A stretch of 64,000 bases of DNA from Deltaproteobacteria bacterium (GTDB taxonomy: Bacteria > Myxococcota_A > UBA796 > UBA2385): contig JAGYJW010000003.1 of NCBI GenBank assembly GCA_018401435.1, forward strand, positions 185,213 to 249,212. Reading direction: 5' to 3'. The notes beneath the pieces were generated by a model that was not told the origin of the DNA, searched no databases, and saw only the letters and a program-made list of their open reading frames with translations. This document shows positions 38,820 to 48,711 of the stretch, piece by piece (the stretch's first letter is position 1; each line of letters opens with the position of its first letter). Position numbers and translations under genes: made by a program.

Positions 38820-39524
38820 TCAGCGCTCGCAGCGCACCTGCACGTGCAGGTGGTCGCGGTGGTTGGTGGCGTGGTGGATCTTGCCGCCCTTCCAGCGCTC
38901 GCGGGGATCGGTGGGGAAGAGCGCCTGGGCCTCTTCCGGGCTGAGATCGCCGATCTTCACCGCGTGGCGCTTGAGCAGGTCTACATAGTGCTGGTCGATG
39001 AGAATGCGCTCCATCAGGCCTGTCTGAACCATGCTGCGAATGAGCAGCCAGTTGGTTTCGACGTCGAAGGCGCCGGGCACGGGCTTCATGAAGCCGTAGG
39101 GGTCCTGGCGACCGTCAAAGAAGAAGAGCGCCACATCGGCGTCGATGCCGCCCTGGTGGCTGCGGTGGCCGCTGACGGGCCCGCCCTTGGGGGCGCTGAG
39201 GTCGCCGATGACGATGCGGTCGGCGTCGGGCTTGAGCCAGGCCAGCTCGGCGGCGCTGTCCACCAGCAGGTTGACCAGCTCTGGCGTGCCATAGGCCCGT
39301 CCTGGGCTCATGCGCAGGTAGAGCTCGGGGATCTCGGGCAGCTCCACCGCGTCTTCGAGGCGGTTGCGGGGGCAGCGCTGCAGCCCGCTGTCGGGGGCGC
39401 CCGTGTCGGCGATCGCGTCGTCGGGGTTGCGGCCGTCCAGACGCGGACGGGGGACGGGGCTGGCGGTCGCCGCGCTGGCCCAGAGGGTCAGCAGCGCCGG
39501 CAGCAGCAGGCGTCGAGCCTTCAT
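38820..39524 (-). CDS. mepA: Penicillin-insensitive murein endopeptidase (M74 family)
   Basis: 234 aa from ATG 39524 with GAGTGGAAG upstream. It has a signal peptide (RRLLLPALLTLWASAATA). The M74/MepA zinc motifs are present: GHRSHQGGIDADVAL (His and Asp) and DHLHVQVRC (His). It cleaves D-Ala-meso-DAP cross-links in peptidoglycan in the periplasm. Length is a little shorter than E. coli MepA (274 aa). It is tail to tail with the secreted-protein gene. Confidence 0.9.
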   Translation of the reverse strand: MKARRLLLPALLTLWASAATASPVPRPRLDGRNPDDAIADTGAPDSGLQRCPRNRLEDAVELPEIPELYLRMSPGRAYGTPELVNLLVDSAAELAWLKPDADRIVIGDLSAPKGGPVSGHRSHQGGIDADVALFFFDGRQDPYGFMKPVPGAFDVETNWLLIRSMVQTGLMERILIDQHYVDLLKRHAVKIGDLSPEEAQALFPTDPRERWKGGKIHHATNHRDHLHVQVRCER

Positions 39525-39557
39525 CTTCCACTCTGCGTTTTGCGACAAGCCCCGGGG

Positions 39558-40592
39558 CTAACGAGTGGAACACTGCCGGGCCACGCGGGTATCGGCCAGC
39601 AAGGCCGCTGCGACCGCGGCGTTGTCGTCGGGGAAGCCCATGGGCGGGGGCGGATCCGCAAGGCGCAGCCGGGCAATTTCCGCCAGTGCCGCCCGGAAGG
39701 CGTCCGGCTGCTGGGTGCCCACCGGCAGCGGGCGATCCCCCCGGGCCGCCATCGCCGCCTCGATGAAAGGGGCCTCGGGGAAGGCCCCGCGGGGGGCCCA
39801 GACCAGCTTGGTCCCGGCCAGGCTGCACTCCGCGAAGATACCGTATCCAGGCTTGGTAAAGACGAGGTCGCAGCCCGCGACCAGGGCGGGGTAGGCCACG
39901 TCGCTGACCTGGATGCAGTCGGGCCGATCCAGGGGGGCCATGGGCGGGGCCAGCACCCAGGTGAGGCCGTCGATGCGGGGCAGCAGGCGGTCGATGGCGT
40001 CCAGGCCCAGGCCCCCAAAGCTGACCAGGGCGGCCCGCTCGGCCACGCGGTGCGCCGGCAAGCGGCGACCCACCAGGCCGAATTGTTCCACGGCCCTCAG
40101 GCCCCGCAGCCCCGGGCCCGGCCACAGGCTCAGGCCCCGCGCCGGCGCCTGCCAGGCGGCAAGACGACGGCCCCAGTCGGCAAGGCTTGGGTAGCGGCCA
40201 TAGATCCAGGCCCAATCGAAGTTCCCAACCAGGACCACGTCCTGCTGGATGCGTCGACAGGCCTCCACCACGGTCGGCGCGGTGTCGGCGACCACTCGGT
40301 CAAAGGGCCGCAGCTGCTCGGCCAGGGCGTCGATCGCGGCGTCGCTGCACCGCTCGGCCAGCCGCCGCCGGGTCTGCTGCAGATCCTCGTGCAGGCTGTC
40401 CCGCTGGGCGAGGCCCACATCCACCACCCAGGCGCGGCTGGTGACCCCGGGCAGGGCCGCCTCGACCAGGCCGGGCGGGGCGGCGTGAAAGACCGTCACC
40501 TCGGCGCCGCGATCCACCAGCCGCTCCGCCAGCGCGAGCTGCCGGGTGAGGTGGCCGAAGCCGTGGGCAGAGGCGACCAGCGCGAGCTTCAC
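39558..40592 (-). CDS. GT-B type glycosyltransferase
   Basis: 344 aa. The N-terminal ALVASAHGFGHLTRQLALAERL is the acceptor-side start of MGT/MurG-like GT-B enzymes (and of plant arabinokinase N-domains), and the later KPGYGIFAECSLAGTKLVW, CIQVSDVAYPALVAGCDLV is the donor-nucleotide region. It is cytoplasmic by the lack of membrane segments. It starts 6 bases after the pdhC stop, so it is transcribed with the pdh operon. Substrate unknown. Confidence 0.85.
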   Translation of the reverse strand: MKLALVASAHGFGHLTRQLALAERLVDRGAEVTVFHAAPPGLVEAALPGVTSRAWVVDVGLAQRDSLHEDLQQTRRRLAERCSDAAIDALAEQLRPFDRVVADTAPTVVEACRRIQQDVVLVGNFDWAWIYGRYPSLADWGRRLAAWQAPARGLSLWPGPGLRGLRAVEQFGLVGRRLPAHRVAERAALVSFGGLGLDAIDRLLPRIDGLTWVLAPPMAPLDRPDCIQVSDVAYPALVAGCDLVFTKPGYGIFAECSLAGTKLVWAPRGAFPEAPFIEAAMAARGDRPLPVGTQQPDAFRAALAEIARLRLADPPPPMGFPDDNAAVAAALLADTRVARQCSTR

Positions 40593-40598
40593 GGCGGC

Positions 40599-41964
40599 TC
40601 AGGCCGCCAGCAGGGCCGGGTTCTCGATCAGGCGGCGCACGGCCTCGAGGAAGCGGGCGCCCAAGGCGCCGTCCACCACCCGGTGATCGCAGGTCAGGGT
40701 GACCTTCATGCGCCAGCCCACGGCCAGCTGCCCATCCACCACCACGGGCTCCTGCTGCATGCTGCCCACGGCCAGGATGCAGGCCTCGGGCGGGTTCAGG
40801 ATGGCGGTGAAATGTTCGATGCCCATCATGCCAAGATTCGAGATCGTGAAGGTTGAACCTTGGTATTCTTCGGGCTTGAGCTTCTGATCCCGGGCCCGCC
40901 CGGCCAGCTCGCGGCTGCTGTCGGCGATGGCGGAGAGGCCCAGGCGGTCGGCATCGCGGATGACGGGGGTGATGAGCCCGGAGTCCAAGGCGACCGCCAT
41001 GCCCACATGCACGGCCCCGTGCCGGGTGATGGCTTCGTCGCCCCAGGACGCGTTGACCTCGGGCACCTCGCGCAGGGCGCGGGCGCAGGCCTTGATCAGC
41101 ATGTCGTTGTAGCTGATCTTGATGCCGGCCTTCTTGAACTGGTCGCGGAAGGCCACCATGGCGTCGCAGTCGAAGGTGGCCGTCAGGTAGAAGGACGGGG
41201 CCTGCTGCCAGACCTGGCTGAGGCGCTTGGCGATGGTCTTGCGCATCATCGAGTTGCGCACGACGCTGTCGGCGGGGCGGTCCACGGCGGCGGCGGGCAG
41301 GGCAGGGGAGCCGCCTTGGCCGGCCTTCTGCACGTCTTCGCGCAGGACCCGGCCGCGGGGGCCGGTGCCCTGGACCTGCCGAAGGTCGACGCCCAGCTCG
41401 CGGGCGGCCTTGCGGGCGGCCGGGGCGGAGCGCACGGCCTGCAGGCCCGCGCCCACATCGGCCCCGGAGCTGCCCGCGGTGAACTGCACCGGCATCTCCA
41501 TGATGGCCTCGGGCAGCGCCTGGCCCATCCACCGGAAGGCCTCGACGCCCGCGCCCGCCGGAGCGGGGCTGGGTGCCGCAGGGGCCGGGGCGGTTGCGGG
41601 GGCCGCGGCGGTTGCGGGGGCCGGGGCGGTTGCGGGGCCGCGGGGCTGCGGCCACGGCCGGCGGCGCGGCGCCGCCTGCGGTCATGGCGGCGAACTGGGC
41701 CATCAGGGCGGAGATGTCCTCATCCGCCGTCTTGCCGATGATGGCGATGGGGCGTCCGGCGGGGACCTCGCTGTCGGCCTCGGCCAGGATCTTGAGCAGG
41801 ACCCCGTTGTCGAAGACCTCGATCTCCATGGCCGCCTTGTCGGTCTCGACCTCGGCGATGACATCCTGGGGCGCGAGGCTGTCGCCCTCGGCCTTCTTCC
41901 AGGACAGGATCCGACCGGCCTCCATGGTGGGGGAGGCCTGGGGCATCTCGAAGAACTCAGCCAT
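40599..41964 (-). CDS. pdhC: Pyruvate dehydrogenase E2 (dihydrolipoamide acetyltransferase), apparent frameshift in linker
   Basis: The N-terminal lipoyl domain (MPQASPTMEAGRI, EVETDKAAMEIEV with the lipoyl Lys) is in one frame from ATG 41964; the peripheral-subunit-binding domain (AARKAARELGVDLRQVQG) and the catalytic domain with DHRVVDG are in another. The switch falls in the Ala/Pro linker, around 41633-41650, where four-G runs occur. Removing one base there gives a 454-aa E2 with a normal PATAPAPA linker. It overlaps pdhB by 8 bases. It transfers acetyl groups from E1 to CoA. Confidence 0.9.
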
Positions 41965-42943
41965 GGTGGCCTCCCATCACCTTGCGGACGGCGGCGGCGA
42001 TGCGTTCGGGGTTGGGCACCACCTCGCGCTCCAGCACGGTCGCGTAGGGTTGGGGAACATCGCGGTTGGTGACCCGCTGCACCGGGGCCAGCAGGTGGTC
42101 GAAGCAGGCCTCTTGCACCCGGGCGACGATCTCGGCCCCCACGCCGGCAAAGAGGTGGCCCTCGTGGACCACCACGCAGCGGCCGGTGCGGGCGACGGAA
42201 GAGAAGAGGGTGTCGTGGTCCAGCGGACGGATGGAGCGCAGGTCGATCAGCTCCACGTCGATGCCGGCGTCGGCAAGCTGGGGCAGGGTGCGTTCGACAT
42301 TGGTGACCTGCTTGCCCCAGGTGACCACGGTGACGTCCTTGCCCGGCTTGCGGATGTGCGCCTTGCCCAGCGGGATGATGTACTCCTCGTCGGGCACCTC
42401 GCCCTTCAGGCCATAGGTCAGCTCGCTCTCGAGGAAGCACACGGGGTTGTCGTCCCGGATGGCGGCCTTGAGCAGGCCATAGGCGTCGGCGGCGTCGCAG
42501 TAGGTGACCACCTTGAGCCCGGGGAAGTGGGCATAGAGGCTGTCCACCGCGGTGCTGTGCTGGCTGCCCAGGTTCTCGGCGAGGCCGTTGGGGCCCCGGA
42601 AGACCACGGGCACGCTGAATTGGCCGGCGCTCATCTGGTAGATCTTGGCGGCGCTGTTCACCACCTGGTCATAGGCGACCAGGCTGAAATTCCAGGTCAT
42701 GAACTCGATGATCGGGCGCATGCCCACCATCGCGGCGCCGATGCCCAGGCCGGCAAAGCCGCCCTCGCTGATGGGGGTGTCCACCACCCGCTGGGGGCCG
42801 AATTCCTCCAGCATGCCCTGGCTGACCTTGTAGGCGCCATTGTATTGGGCGACCTCTTCGCCCATGAGGAAGATGCGGTCGTCGCGCCGCATCTCCTCGA
42901 CCATGGCCCGACGCAGGGCCTCGCGAATCTGGAGCGTGGCCAT
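41957..42943 (-). CDS. pdhB: Pyruvate dehydrogenase E1 component, beta subunit
   Basis: 328 aa, typical length. Motifs are FLMGEEVAQYNGAYKVSQG, the Glu-containing PISEGGFAGLGIGAAM (TPP-side), AENLGSQHSTAVDSLYAHFPGL and HEGHLFAGVGAEIVARV. With pdhA it forms the TPP-dependent decarboxylase. Its ATG overlaps the pdhA stop by one base (TGATG), and it overlaps pdhC by 8 bases. Confidence 0.96.
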   Translation of the reverse strand: MATLQIREALRRAMVEEMRRDDRIFLMGEEVAQYNGAYKVSQGMLEEFGPQRVVDTPISEGGFAGLGIGAAMVGMRPIIEFMTWNFSLVAYDQVVNSAAKIYQMSAGQFSVPVVFRGPNGLAENLGSQHSTAVDSLYAHFPGLKVVTYCDAADAYGLLKAAIRDDNPVCFLESELTYGLKGEVPDEEYIIPLGKAHIRKPGKDVTVVTWGKQVTNVERTLPQLADAGIDVELIDLRSIRPLDHDTLFSSVARTGRCVVVHEGHLFAGVGAEIVARVQEACFDHLLAPVQRVTNRDVPQPYATVLEREVVPNPERIAAAVRKVMGGHHG

Positions 42944-44040
42944 CAGCCGGCCTCCTGCTGGCTCTGCTCGAGCGTGTGGGTCGGGGCGTCCTCACCCACG
43001 GCATAAGACGTGGTTTGCGGCGCATAGGTGTAGTCATAGAGCGTGCTGACCGGGGGCTCTGCGCTCTCCTCGGCAAAGCGCACCGCGTCGTCGCACTCGT
43101 CCTCTACCGAGGCGTCCAGGGCATCCAGCGTGGCGGGTTCCACCTTGTGGAGGCCTTCCAGGCGCTTGCGCAGGATGACGAGCGGGTCGCTCTCTTGCTT
43201 GACGTGCTCCAGCTCGCCGTCGGGGCGGTACTTGGCCGGGTCCGACATGCTGTGGCCCCGGTGCCGGTAGGTCACCAGCTCCAGGATGACCGGGCCGTTG
43301 CCTTCGCGGATGAAGCGCCGGGCGCGGCCGACCTCTTCGCGCACCACTTCGACATCGAAGCCCTCGACCTGCTTGTGGGCCATGCCCACGCCCATGCCGC
43401 GCAGGCTCATATCGGTCAGCGCCGACCCGCGGTGGGTGGCCGTGCCCATGGCATAGCCGTTGTTCTCGCAGATGAAGAGCACCGGCAGCTTGTAGAGGGC
43501 CGCCAGGCACAGGGCCTCGAAGAAGGCGCCCTGGTTGGCTGCGCCATCGCCGAAATAGCAGACGCAGACGCGGTCTTCGTTGCGGTGGCGAATGGCCCAG
43601 GCCACGCCGTTGGCCAGGGGCACATGGGCGCCCACGATGCCGTAGCCGCCCAGCAGGCGGTGCTCCTTGCTGAACAGGTGCATGGAGCCGCCCTGCCCCT
43701 TGGTGCAGCCGGTCTCCTTGCCGAAGAGCTCCGCCATGACAGCGCGGGCGCTCACGCCCTTGGCCAGCGCGTGGCCATGGTCGCGGTAGGCGGTGATCCA
43801 GTAGTCGTCCTTGCTGACCGCGCCGACCCCGCAGGCCACCGACTCCTGGCCGATGTAGAGGTGGCAGAAGCCGAGGATCTTGCGCTGGGTGTAGGCCTTG
43901 GCGGCCACCTCTTCCAGGCGCCGCAGCAGCCGCATCTCGCGGTAGAGGGCCAGCAGGTCGGCGGTGTCGAGGGCGGGCAGGCCGCTGTGCTCCGGGAGGG
44001 TGCGCTCAGCGGGTGCGTCGGGTCGAGCCTGTTCGTTCAT
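42943..44040 (-). CDS. pdhA: Pyruvate dehydrogenase E1 component, alpha subunit
   Basis: 365 aa from ATG 44040 (the frame is open ten codons more, to 44070, with Pro/Ala-rich sequence). It carries the TPP motif GDGAANQGAFFEALCLA ending in CENNGYAMGT, plus YRDHGHALAKG and HRGHSMSDPAKYR (regulatory Ser loop). It is the first gene of a pdhA-pdhB-pdhC run; the E3 subunit (lpd) is not in the window. Confidence 0.96.
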   Translation of the reverse strand: MNEQARPDAPAERTLPEHSGLPALDTADLLALYREMRLLRRLEEVAAKAYTQRKILGFCHLYIGQESVACGVGAVSKDDYWITAYRDHGHALAKGVSARAVMAELFGKETGCTKGQGGSMHLFSKEHRLLGGYGIVGAHVPLANGVAWAIRHRNEDRVCVCYFGDGAANQGAFFEALCLAALYKLPVLFICENNGYAMGTATHRGSALTDMSLRGMGVGMAHKQVEGFDVEVVREEVGRARRFIREGNGPVILELVTYRHRGHSMSDPAKYRPDGELEHVKQESDPLVILRKRLEGLHKVEPATLDALDASVEDECDDAVRFAEESAEPPVSTLYDYTYAPQTTSYAVGEDAPTHTLEQSQQEAG

Positions 44041-44132
44041 GGGGGCCCCAGGGGCTGGGCCGGGCGCCATTCATGGGGCCCGACCAAGGCAGACCCGCCT
44101 AACGCGCTCCTTCGCCCAGGGGAGGCAGGCCG

Positions 44133-44726
44133 CTACTGTCCGCCGGTGTCCCCTGGCAGGGGGCTGCTGCGGCGCAGGCTGGCTTCCCAGGCCCCCATGC
44201 ACTCCGGCAGCAGGCTGGACGAGACCTCGCAACCCTCGCCACCCTGGCCGACGTTGATTTCAAAGTGGGCGTCAAAGCGGTCATTTCCGGTGATCATGGC
44301 CGAGACGAAGAGGGCTTCGGTCTGCAGGCAGCCCTCCGAGACCTCGCTGCTGCGGCTTCCGATGCCCCAGGCCCGGTCCGCGCCTTGCCTGCGCAGGGTC
44401 ACAAAGCCGTCCAAGCGCACGCCGACGCTGTCCTCTTCCAGGATCAGCTCCATGGATTCGCCCTGGACGACCTCGGGCCAGCAGGCCTCGCCGTCCACGT
44501 GGTGGATCCGCATGGTGTAGACGCCGGGCTCCAGCAGGGGTGCTGTCTGCCAGGTCTGCTCTTCGGGGACCTCGGATTCGGGGAAGGGCACCGCGTCGTT
44601 GATGTCGGAGGGGGCATCCACCTCGGGCACGAAGATCTCGAAGTCGGCGGGCTCTCCGGTTGCGGTTGCCAGGGGTCCCTCGAAGCAGCCGATGGCCAGG
44701 AGGGTGCAGAGGGGGACGAGGCGCAT
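44133..44726 (-). CDS. Putative lipoprotein, function unknown
   Basis: 197 aa from ATG 44726, chosen because VPLCTLLAIGC is a clear lipobox. The mature part starts acidic and is beta-rich with two or three Cys pairs (ACWPEV, EGCLQT, EGCEVS, PECMG). No family is recognised. It precedes pdhA by 90 bases on the same strand and diverges from the Ser/Thr kinase gene, with 192 bases of intergenic DNA between them. Confidence 0.75.
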   Translation of the reverse strand: MRLVPLCTLLAIGCFEGPLATATGEPADFEIFVPEVDAPSDINDAVPFPESEVPEEQTWQTAPLLEPGVYTMRIHHVDGEACWPEVVQGESMELILEEDSVGVRLDGFVTLRRQGADRAWGIGSRSSEVSEGCLQTEALFVSAMITGNDRFDAHFEINVGQGGEGCEVSSSLLPECMGAWEASLRRSSPLPGDTGGQ

Positions 44727-44918
44727 GGTGGACTCCGAGGGCGGCCCAGGGGCGGGGGCGCCCAGGTGATCCAGGAAACGGCACAAGGGCGCCACAGGTT
44801 GAGGGCCCGGGATGGCATCGGGTGGGCTACGGGTCGGCCTGTCGCCGTGCTACCTTTCGGGGGTGCGGCTCCGGGCTCGCGAGCCCGATTCGAGGCCCCA
44901 GACCGGATCGCAGACCCG

Positions 44919-46025
44919 ATGAGCGAGACCTCCGCTGTGCCCCGTCATCCCGACGGCACCCCAGAGCGCCTGGGGCGCTACCGGCTGGTGCGGCCGATCT
45001 CCACAGGGGGCATGGCCCGGGTCTTTGAAGGGCGGCGCGAGAGCCTCGCGGGCGTGTCCCCCAAGGTCGCCGTCAAGGTGATCCTCCCGGACTTCGCGGC
45101 CGAAGACAGCTTCCGCGAGCTCTTCATCAACGAGGCCCGCATCGGCTCTCTGGTGCAGCACGGCAACCTCGTGCAGATCCAGGACTTCGACTGCGAAGAC
45201 GGCGTCTACTACCTGGTCATGGAATTCGTCGAGGGTCTCACCCTGCGGCGCGCCATCAGCCTGGGCCGGCGCCATGGCCTGCAGGCCAGCCTGTCGGTGA
45301 TCGCCGAGCTGGGGCGGCAGGTCTGCGACGGCTTGCACCACGCCCACACCGCCCGCAGCGAAGACGGCCGCTCCATGGAGCTGGTCCACCGCGACATCAA
45401 GCCCAGCAACCTCATCATCAACCCGCAAGGCGTGGTCAAGGTGCTGGACTTCGGCATCAGCAAGGCCCTGTCGGTGCGGGAGCGCCAGGGCTCGGTGCGC
45501 GGCACCTGGGGCTATATGGCCCCGGAACAGGCCGAGGGCAGCCCGGTGACGGGCCTTGCCGATCTCTTCGGCCTGGCGTCCGTTCTCTACGAGATGGCCA
45601 CGGGTGAGCCCCTCTTCCCCGAGAAGGACCCGGGCACCATCCGGTCCCTGCTGGCCCAGGACGAGGCCGCCCGGCGCGCCGCGCGGCTGACGGGGCCCAT
45701 GCGGCCGCTGGCGGGCGTGCTGATTCGCGCCCTGCAGCGCGATCCCGCCGCGCGCTACCCCAGCGCCGAGGGCATGGCGCGGGCCCTGTCGTCCTTGATG
45801 GCCGATCCGATGACCGCCCGGGACGAGCTGATCCGCTACCAGGAGGCCGCCCTGGCCCTGGCACGGCCCACCACCGGCGGACCTGCGGACCGGGCCCACA
45901 GCTCCTCCACCATGGGGCCGCCCCTGCCACCGCCGTCGCCCCCCCTGGCGTCGTCGGCGTCGGTCCCCAGCCGAACACGCCGTATCAGCGGCCCCGCCCA
46001 GCGCGCCCTGCTGGCCCCTGGCTGA
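44919..46025 (+). CDS. Eukaryote-like Ser/Thr protein kinase
   Basis: 368 aa from ATG 44919. It has the full Hanks set: STGGMARVFEG (Gly loop), VAVKVIL (Lys), EARIGSL (Glu helix), HRDIKPSNLII (catalytic loop), LDFGISKAL (DFG) and MAPEQAEG (APE). The domain ends near residue 300; the C-terminal 60 residues are Ser/Thr/Pro-rich and lack a membrane helix, so it is cytosolic. Such kinases are abundant in Myxococcota. It is followed by a PEGA-like ORF, but no substrate is evident. Confidence 0.93.
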   Translation: MSETSAVPRHPDGTPERLGRYRLVRPISTGGMARVFEGRRESLAGVSPKVAVKVILPDFAAEDSFRELFINEARIGSLVQHGNLVQIQDFDCEDGVYYLVMEFVEGLTLRRAISLGRRHGLQASLSVIAELGRQVCDGLHHAHTARSEDGRSMELVHRDIKPSNLIINPQGVVKVLDFGISKALSVRERQGSVRGTWGYMAPEQAEGSPVTGLADLFGLASVLYEMATGEPLFPEKDPGTIRSLLAQDEAARRAARLTGPMRPLAGVLIRALQRDPAARYPSAEGMARALSSLMADPMTARDELIRYQEAALALARPTTGGPADRAHSSSTMGPPLPPPSPPLASSASVPSRTRRISGPAQRALLAPG

Positions 46026-46096
46026 TCGCAGGCGACGATCTCAGGCCGTCCCAGCGCCTGGGCTGGCCCCTGTGCTATTCTTCAAATCCTTGACCT

Positions 46097-46705
46097 GTGA
46101 CCATCAGCTACAGGAGCTGGCTGGTGTCCAAAGGCCCCACTGACCAGTTGCAGCGCGGCGCGCCTGCGCACCCCTCCAGCCCCTCGAGGCCTGGGGGAGG
46201 ACCCCGCGCCCGCCTTCGGCCCAGCCCCCCGCCGGCCCCTCGCGCCCCACGCCTTCGCGCTGTCGGCGCCGGCCCCTGCCGGCTCGCCGCTGCAGCCCCT
46301 TCACCCGGCCCCTGCGCCCTCCCAATGTCAGGATGCATGAGGCGCCATTGCGCATTCCCGCCGCTGGGCCTGCAGCACCCGCCCGGCCCCGCGGCCAGCA
46401 CCCCGCGCCGGTCCCTGCGCGCGCCGTCTCCATCCGACCCCCCGGCAGAGAGCGCCGCCGCCCCCGTCGTGCCTTCGGGCCGGGGCACCCTCACCGTGAG
46501 CGCCATCCCCCGGGCCCAGGTCATCGTGGATGGCCGCTTTGTGCGCTACACGCCGCTCTTCCAGCACGATGTGGACGCAGGCGGGCGGGTGGTCACCCTG
46601 ATCACCGACGATGGGCGCCGCACCACCTTCACGGTGGAGGTGCCCGGCGGCGGCGACGCCCGGCGGGTCTGGTCCTTTGACGAGGGCCGCTTCATTCAGC
46701 GCTGA
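46097..46705 (+). CDS. Putative PEGA-domain protein, start uncertain
   Basis: 202 aa from GTG 46097, or 127 aa from ATG 46325. Only the last 75 residues look like folded protein: GTLTVSAIPRAQVIVDGRFVRYTPLF followed by short strands, the PEGA pattern (surface layering domain). The first 130 residues are Arg/Pro/Ala-rich and may be noncoding; with the later start, 46026-46324 would hold no gene. It follows the kinase and its end overlaps the LMW phosphatase stop by 14 bases in convergent orientation. Confidence 0.5.
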   Translation: MTISYRSWLVSKGPTDQLQRGAPAHPSSPSRPGGGPRARLRPSPPPAPRAPRLRAVGAGPCRLAAAAPSPGPCALPMSGCMRRHCAFPPLGLQHPPGPAASTPRRSLRAPSPSDPPAESAAAPVVPSGRGTLTVSAIPRAQVIVDGRFVRYTPLFQHDVDAGGRVVTLITDDGRRTTFTVEVPGGGDARRVWSFDEGRFIQR

Positions 46706-47168
46706 GGGGTCTCACCGGCAGCTGGTCCAAGAAGGCCTCGACGCAGCGTTGCAAGCGGTCGCGGCTGCGGCGGAACCGAAAGGTCCATCCCCCGACGGGA
46801 TCGTCGATCTCGTGCATGCCGCCGAAGTTGCCCAGCAGCATCACCTTGCCTTCGCTCTCGGGGAAGCGCCGGTGCAGCTCGATCTGGTGGCGCAGCTCCA
46901 TCACCAGGATGAATTCGGCCCAGGCCACCGTGGCCGCGTCGATGCCCTGGCTGCGGTGGGCGCTCAGGTCGATGTCCAGCTCCTTGCAGACCTTGACCGC
47001 CTTGGGATCGGCCGGTCGGCCAATCAGCCCCAGGACGCCGCCGGATTTCACCGCGACCGGCCGCCCGCGGCGATCGGCAGCGGCCTTGAGCAGGCCTTCG
47101 GCCATGGGCGATCGGCAGATGTTGGCGGTGCACACCACCAGCACATGCCGCGGGGCTTCGGGGGACAT
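46692..47168 (-). CDS. Low-molecular-weight protein-tyrosine-phosphatase
   Basis: 158 aa from ATG 47168 (GAGGAG upstream). The active-site P-loop [15 protein letters not shown] has Cys and Arg of the CX5R motif near the start; the general-acid Asp is in HEIDDPVGG. The family also includes arsenate reductases, but the DP pair favours a phosphatase. It may reverse Tyr phosphorylation linked to polysaccharide export. It overlaps the PEGA-like gene at the 3' end. Confidence 0.9.
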   Translation of the reverse strand: MSPEAPRHVLVVCTANICRSPMAEGLLKAAADRRGRPVAVKSGGVLGLIGRPADPKAVKVCKELDIDLSAHRSQGIDAATVAWAEFILVMELRHQIELHRRFPESEGKVMLLGNFGGMHEIDDPVGGWTFRFRRSRDRLQRCVEAFLDQLPVRPLSAE

Positions 47169-47239
47169 CGGGGCTCCTCGGGGGACCGGGCCCCAGCGAA
47201 TTGGGATATCAGCGGCGTCACGTACCCAGGAGGACCCCC

Positions 47240-47755
<516 letters not shown>

Positions 47756-47785
47756 AGCTGCCCCGGCGCCGGCCGACCCCAAGCC

Positions 47786-48661
47786 TCAGAACTTGCAGGT
47801 CGTGCCGGCGTCTTCGCCGTCGATGCTCAGGTCGGCGCAGTGGCTGCAGCCCGCGTCCCCCGCAAAGACCAGGGTCGCTGCCTGGTCGGCCTGAAGCGTC
47901 ACCGTCCCGATGGGCACGGTGGTACAGGCGGTGCCGCGGCTGAGGCTGGCGCTGCTGAAGCGCAGCCCGCCCTGGCCCCCCAGATCGGCCTTGCCTTCGA
48001 ACTGGAAGCGCCCGGCCCCGTCCTGCTCGTAGCGGGCCGTGCTCACCCAGTCGTGCCACAGGGCCTCGCGGGGGTCGGTGGCGTTCTGGCGTGCCCAGTA
48101 GCCCACGAGGTGGGTGGTCGCGTTGATCTGCACGGCGTGGTGCAGGGTCTCGCCATCGCCGATGACGTAGAGCACGCTGCCGGCCAGGGACAAGGCGTCG
48201 AAGCGGGGCTCATCCACATCGGCCACCACGTCGAGATCGAAGTCCCAGCGCGCATAGCGCCAGCCCGTCGCGTCGTCGTCCCACTCCTCCTGGCTGACCT
48301 GCCCGGACCACTCATAGCCCTGGCTGCTGCGGCAATCCCAGGTCTCCCAGGTGGTGGTGCGACCGACCGCCTGCACATCCGGGCAGGAGCCCATATCGGC
48401 CACGCGGGTGGAGGTGACCAGATCCCAGGCGGTGAAGGGCACGTCGCTGGCAGGGTCCTCGTATTCGAGCCAGGGCACGACCTGGGCGAGGGGGGACCAC
48501 AGGCCGCTGCCATCGCCCAGGGTCAAGCCGGTGCCCGAGGCGCGGGGCGCCCCGAGATCGGCCTCCGCCACCAACCAGCCGCCCAGGGTGCCGGCTTCGG
48601 GGCTGTCGTCCTTGCACGCGCCCACGAAGCAGGCAGCGGAGACCAGCAGGAGCAGGCGCAT
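47786..48661 (-). CDS. Putative lipoprotein, function unknown
   Basis: 291 aa from ATG 48661 (or 48673, four codons earlier). The signal ends in CFVGAC, a lipobox. The mature part is Trp/Asp-rich, beta-dominated (WLVAEADLG, YEWSGQVSQEEWDD, WRYARWDFDLDVVADV) and ends in a Cys-rich tip (GCSHCADL, TTCKF). No family is recognised. It lies 50 bases downstream of the VWFA lipoprotein on the same strand, so they are probably one unit. Confidence 0.75.
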   Translation of the reverse strand: MRLLLLVSAACFVGACKDDSPEAGTLGGWLVAEADLGAPRASGTGLTLGDGSGLWSPLAQVVPWLEYEDPASDVPFTAWDLVTSTRVADMGSCPDVQAVGRTTTWETWDCRSSQGYEWSGQVSQEEWDDDATGWRYARWDFDLDVVADVDEPRFDALSLAGSVLYVIGDGETLHHAVQINATTHLVGYWARQNATDPREALWHDWVSTARYEQDGAGRFQFEGKADLGGQGGLRFSSASLSRGTACTTVPIGTVTLQADQAATLVFAGDAGCSHCADLSIDGEDAGTTCKF

Positions 48662-48711
48662 GGTGGGTTGCATCCCTCGCGGGCCGGGCCCGCAGGACCA
48701 GAGAGGGGGGC

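Noticed and set aside
41581..41645. GC-rich repeat as a regulatory element
   Set aside because: It encodes the Ala/Pro linker of E2 in the corrected frame.
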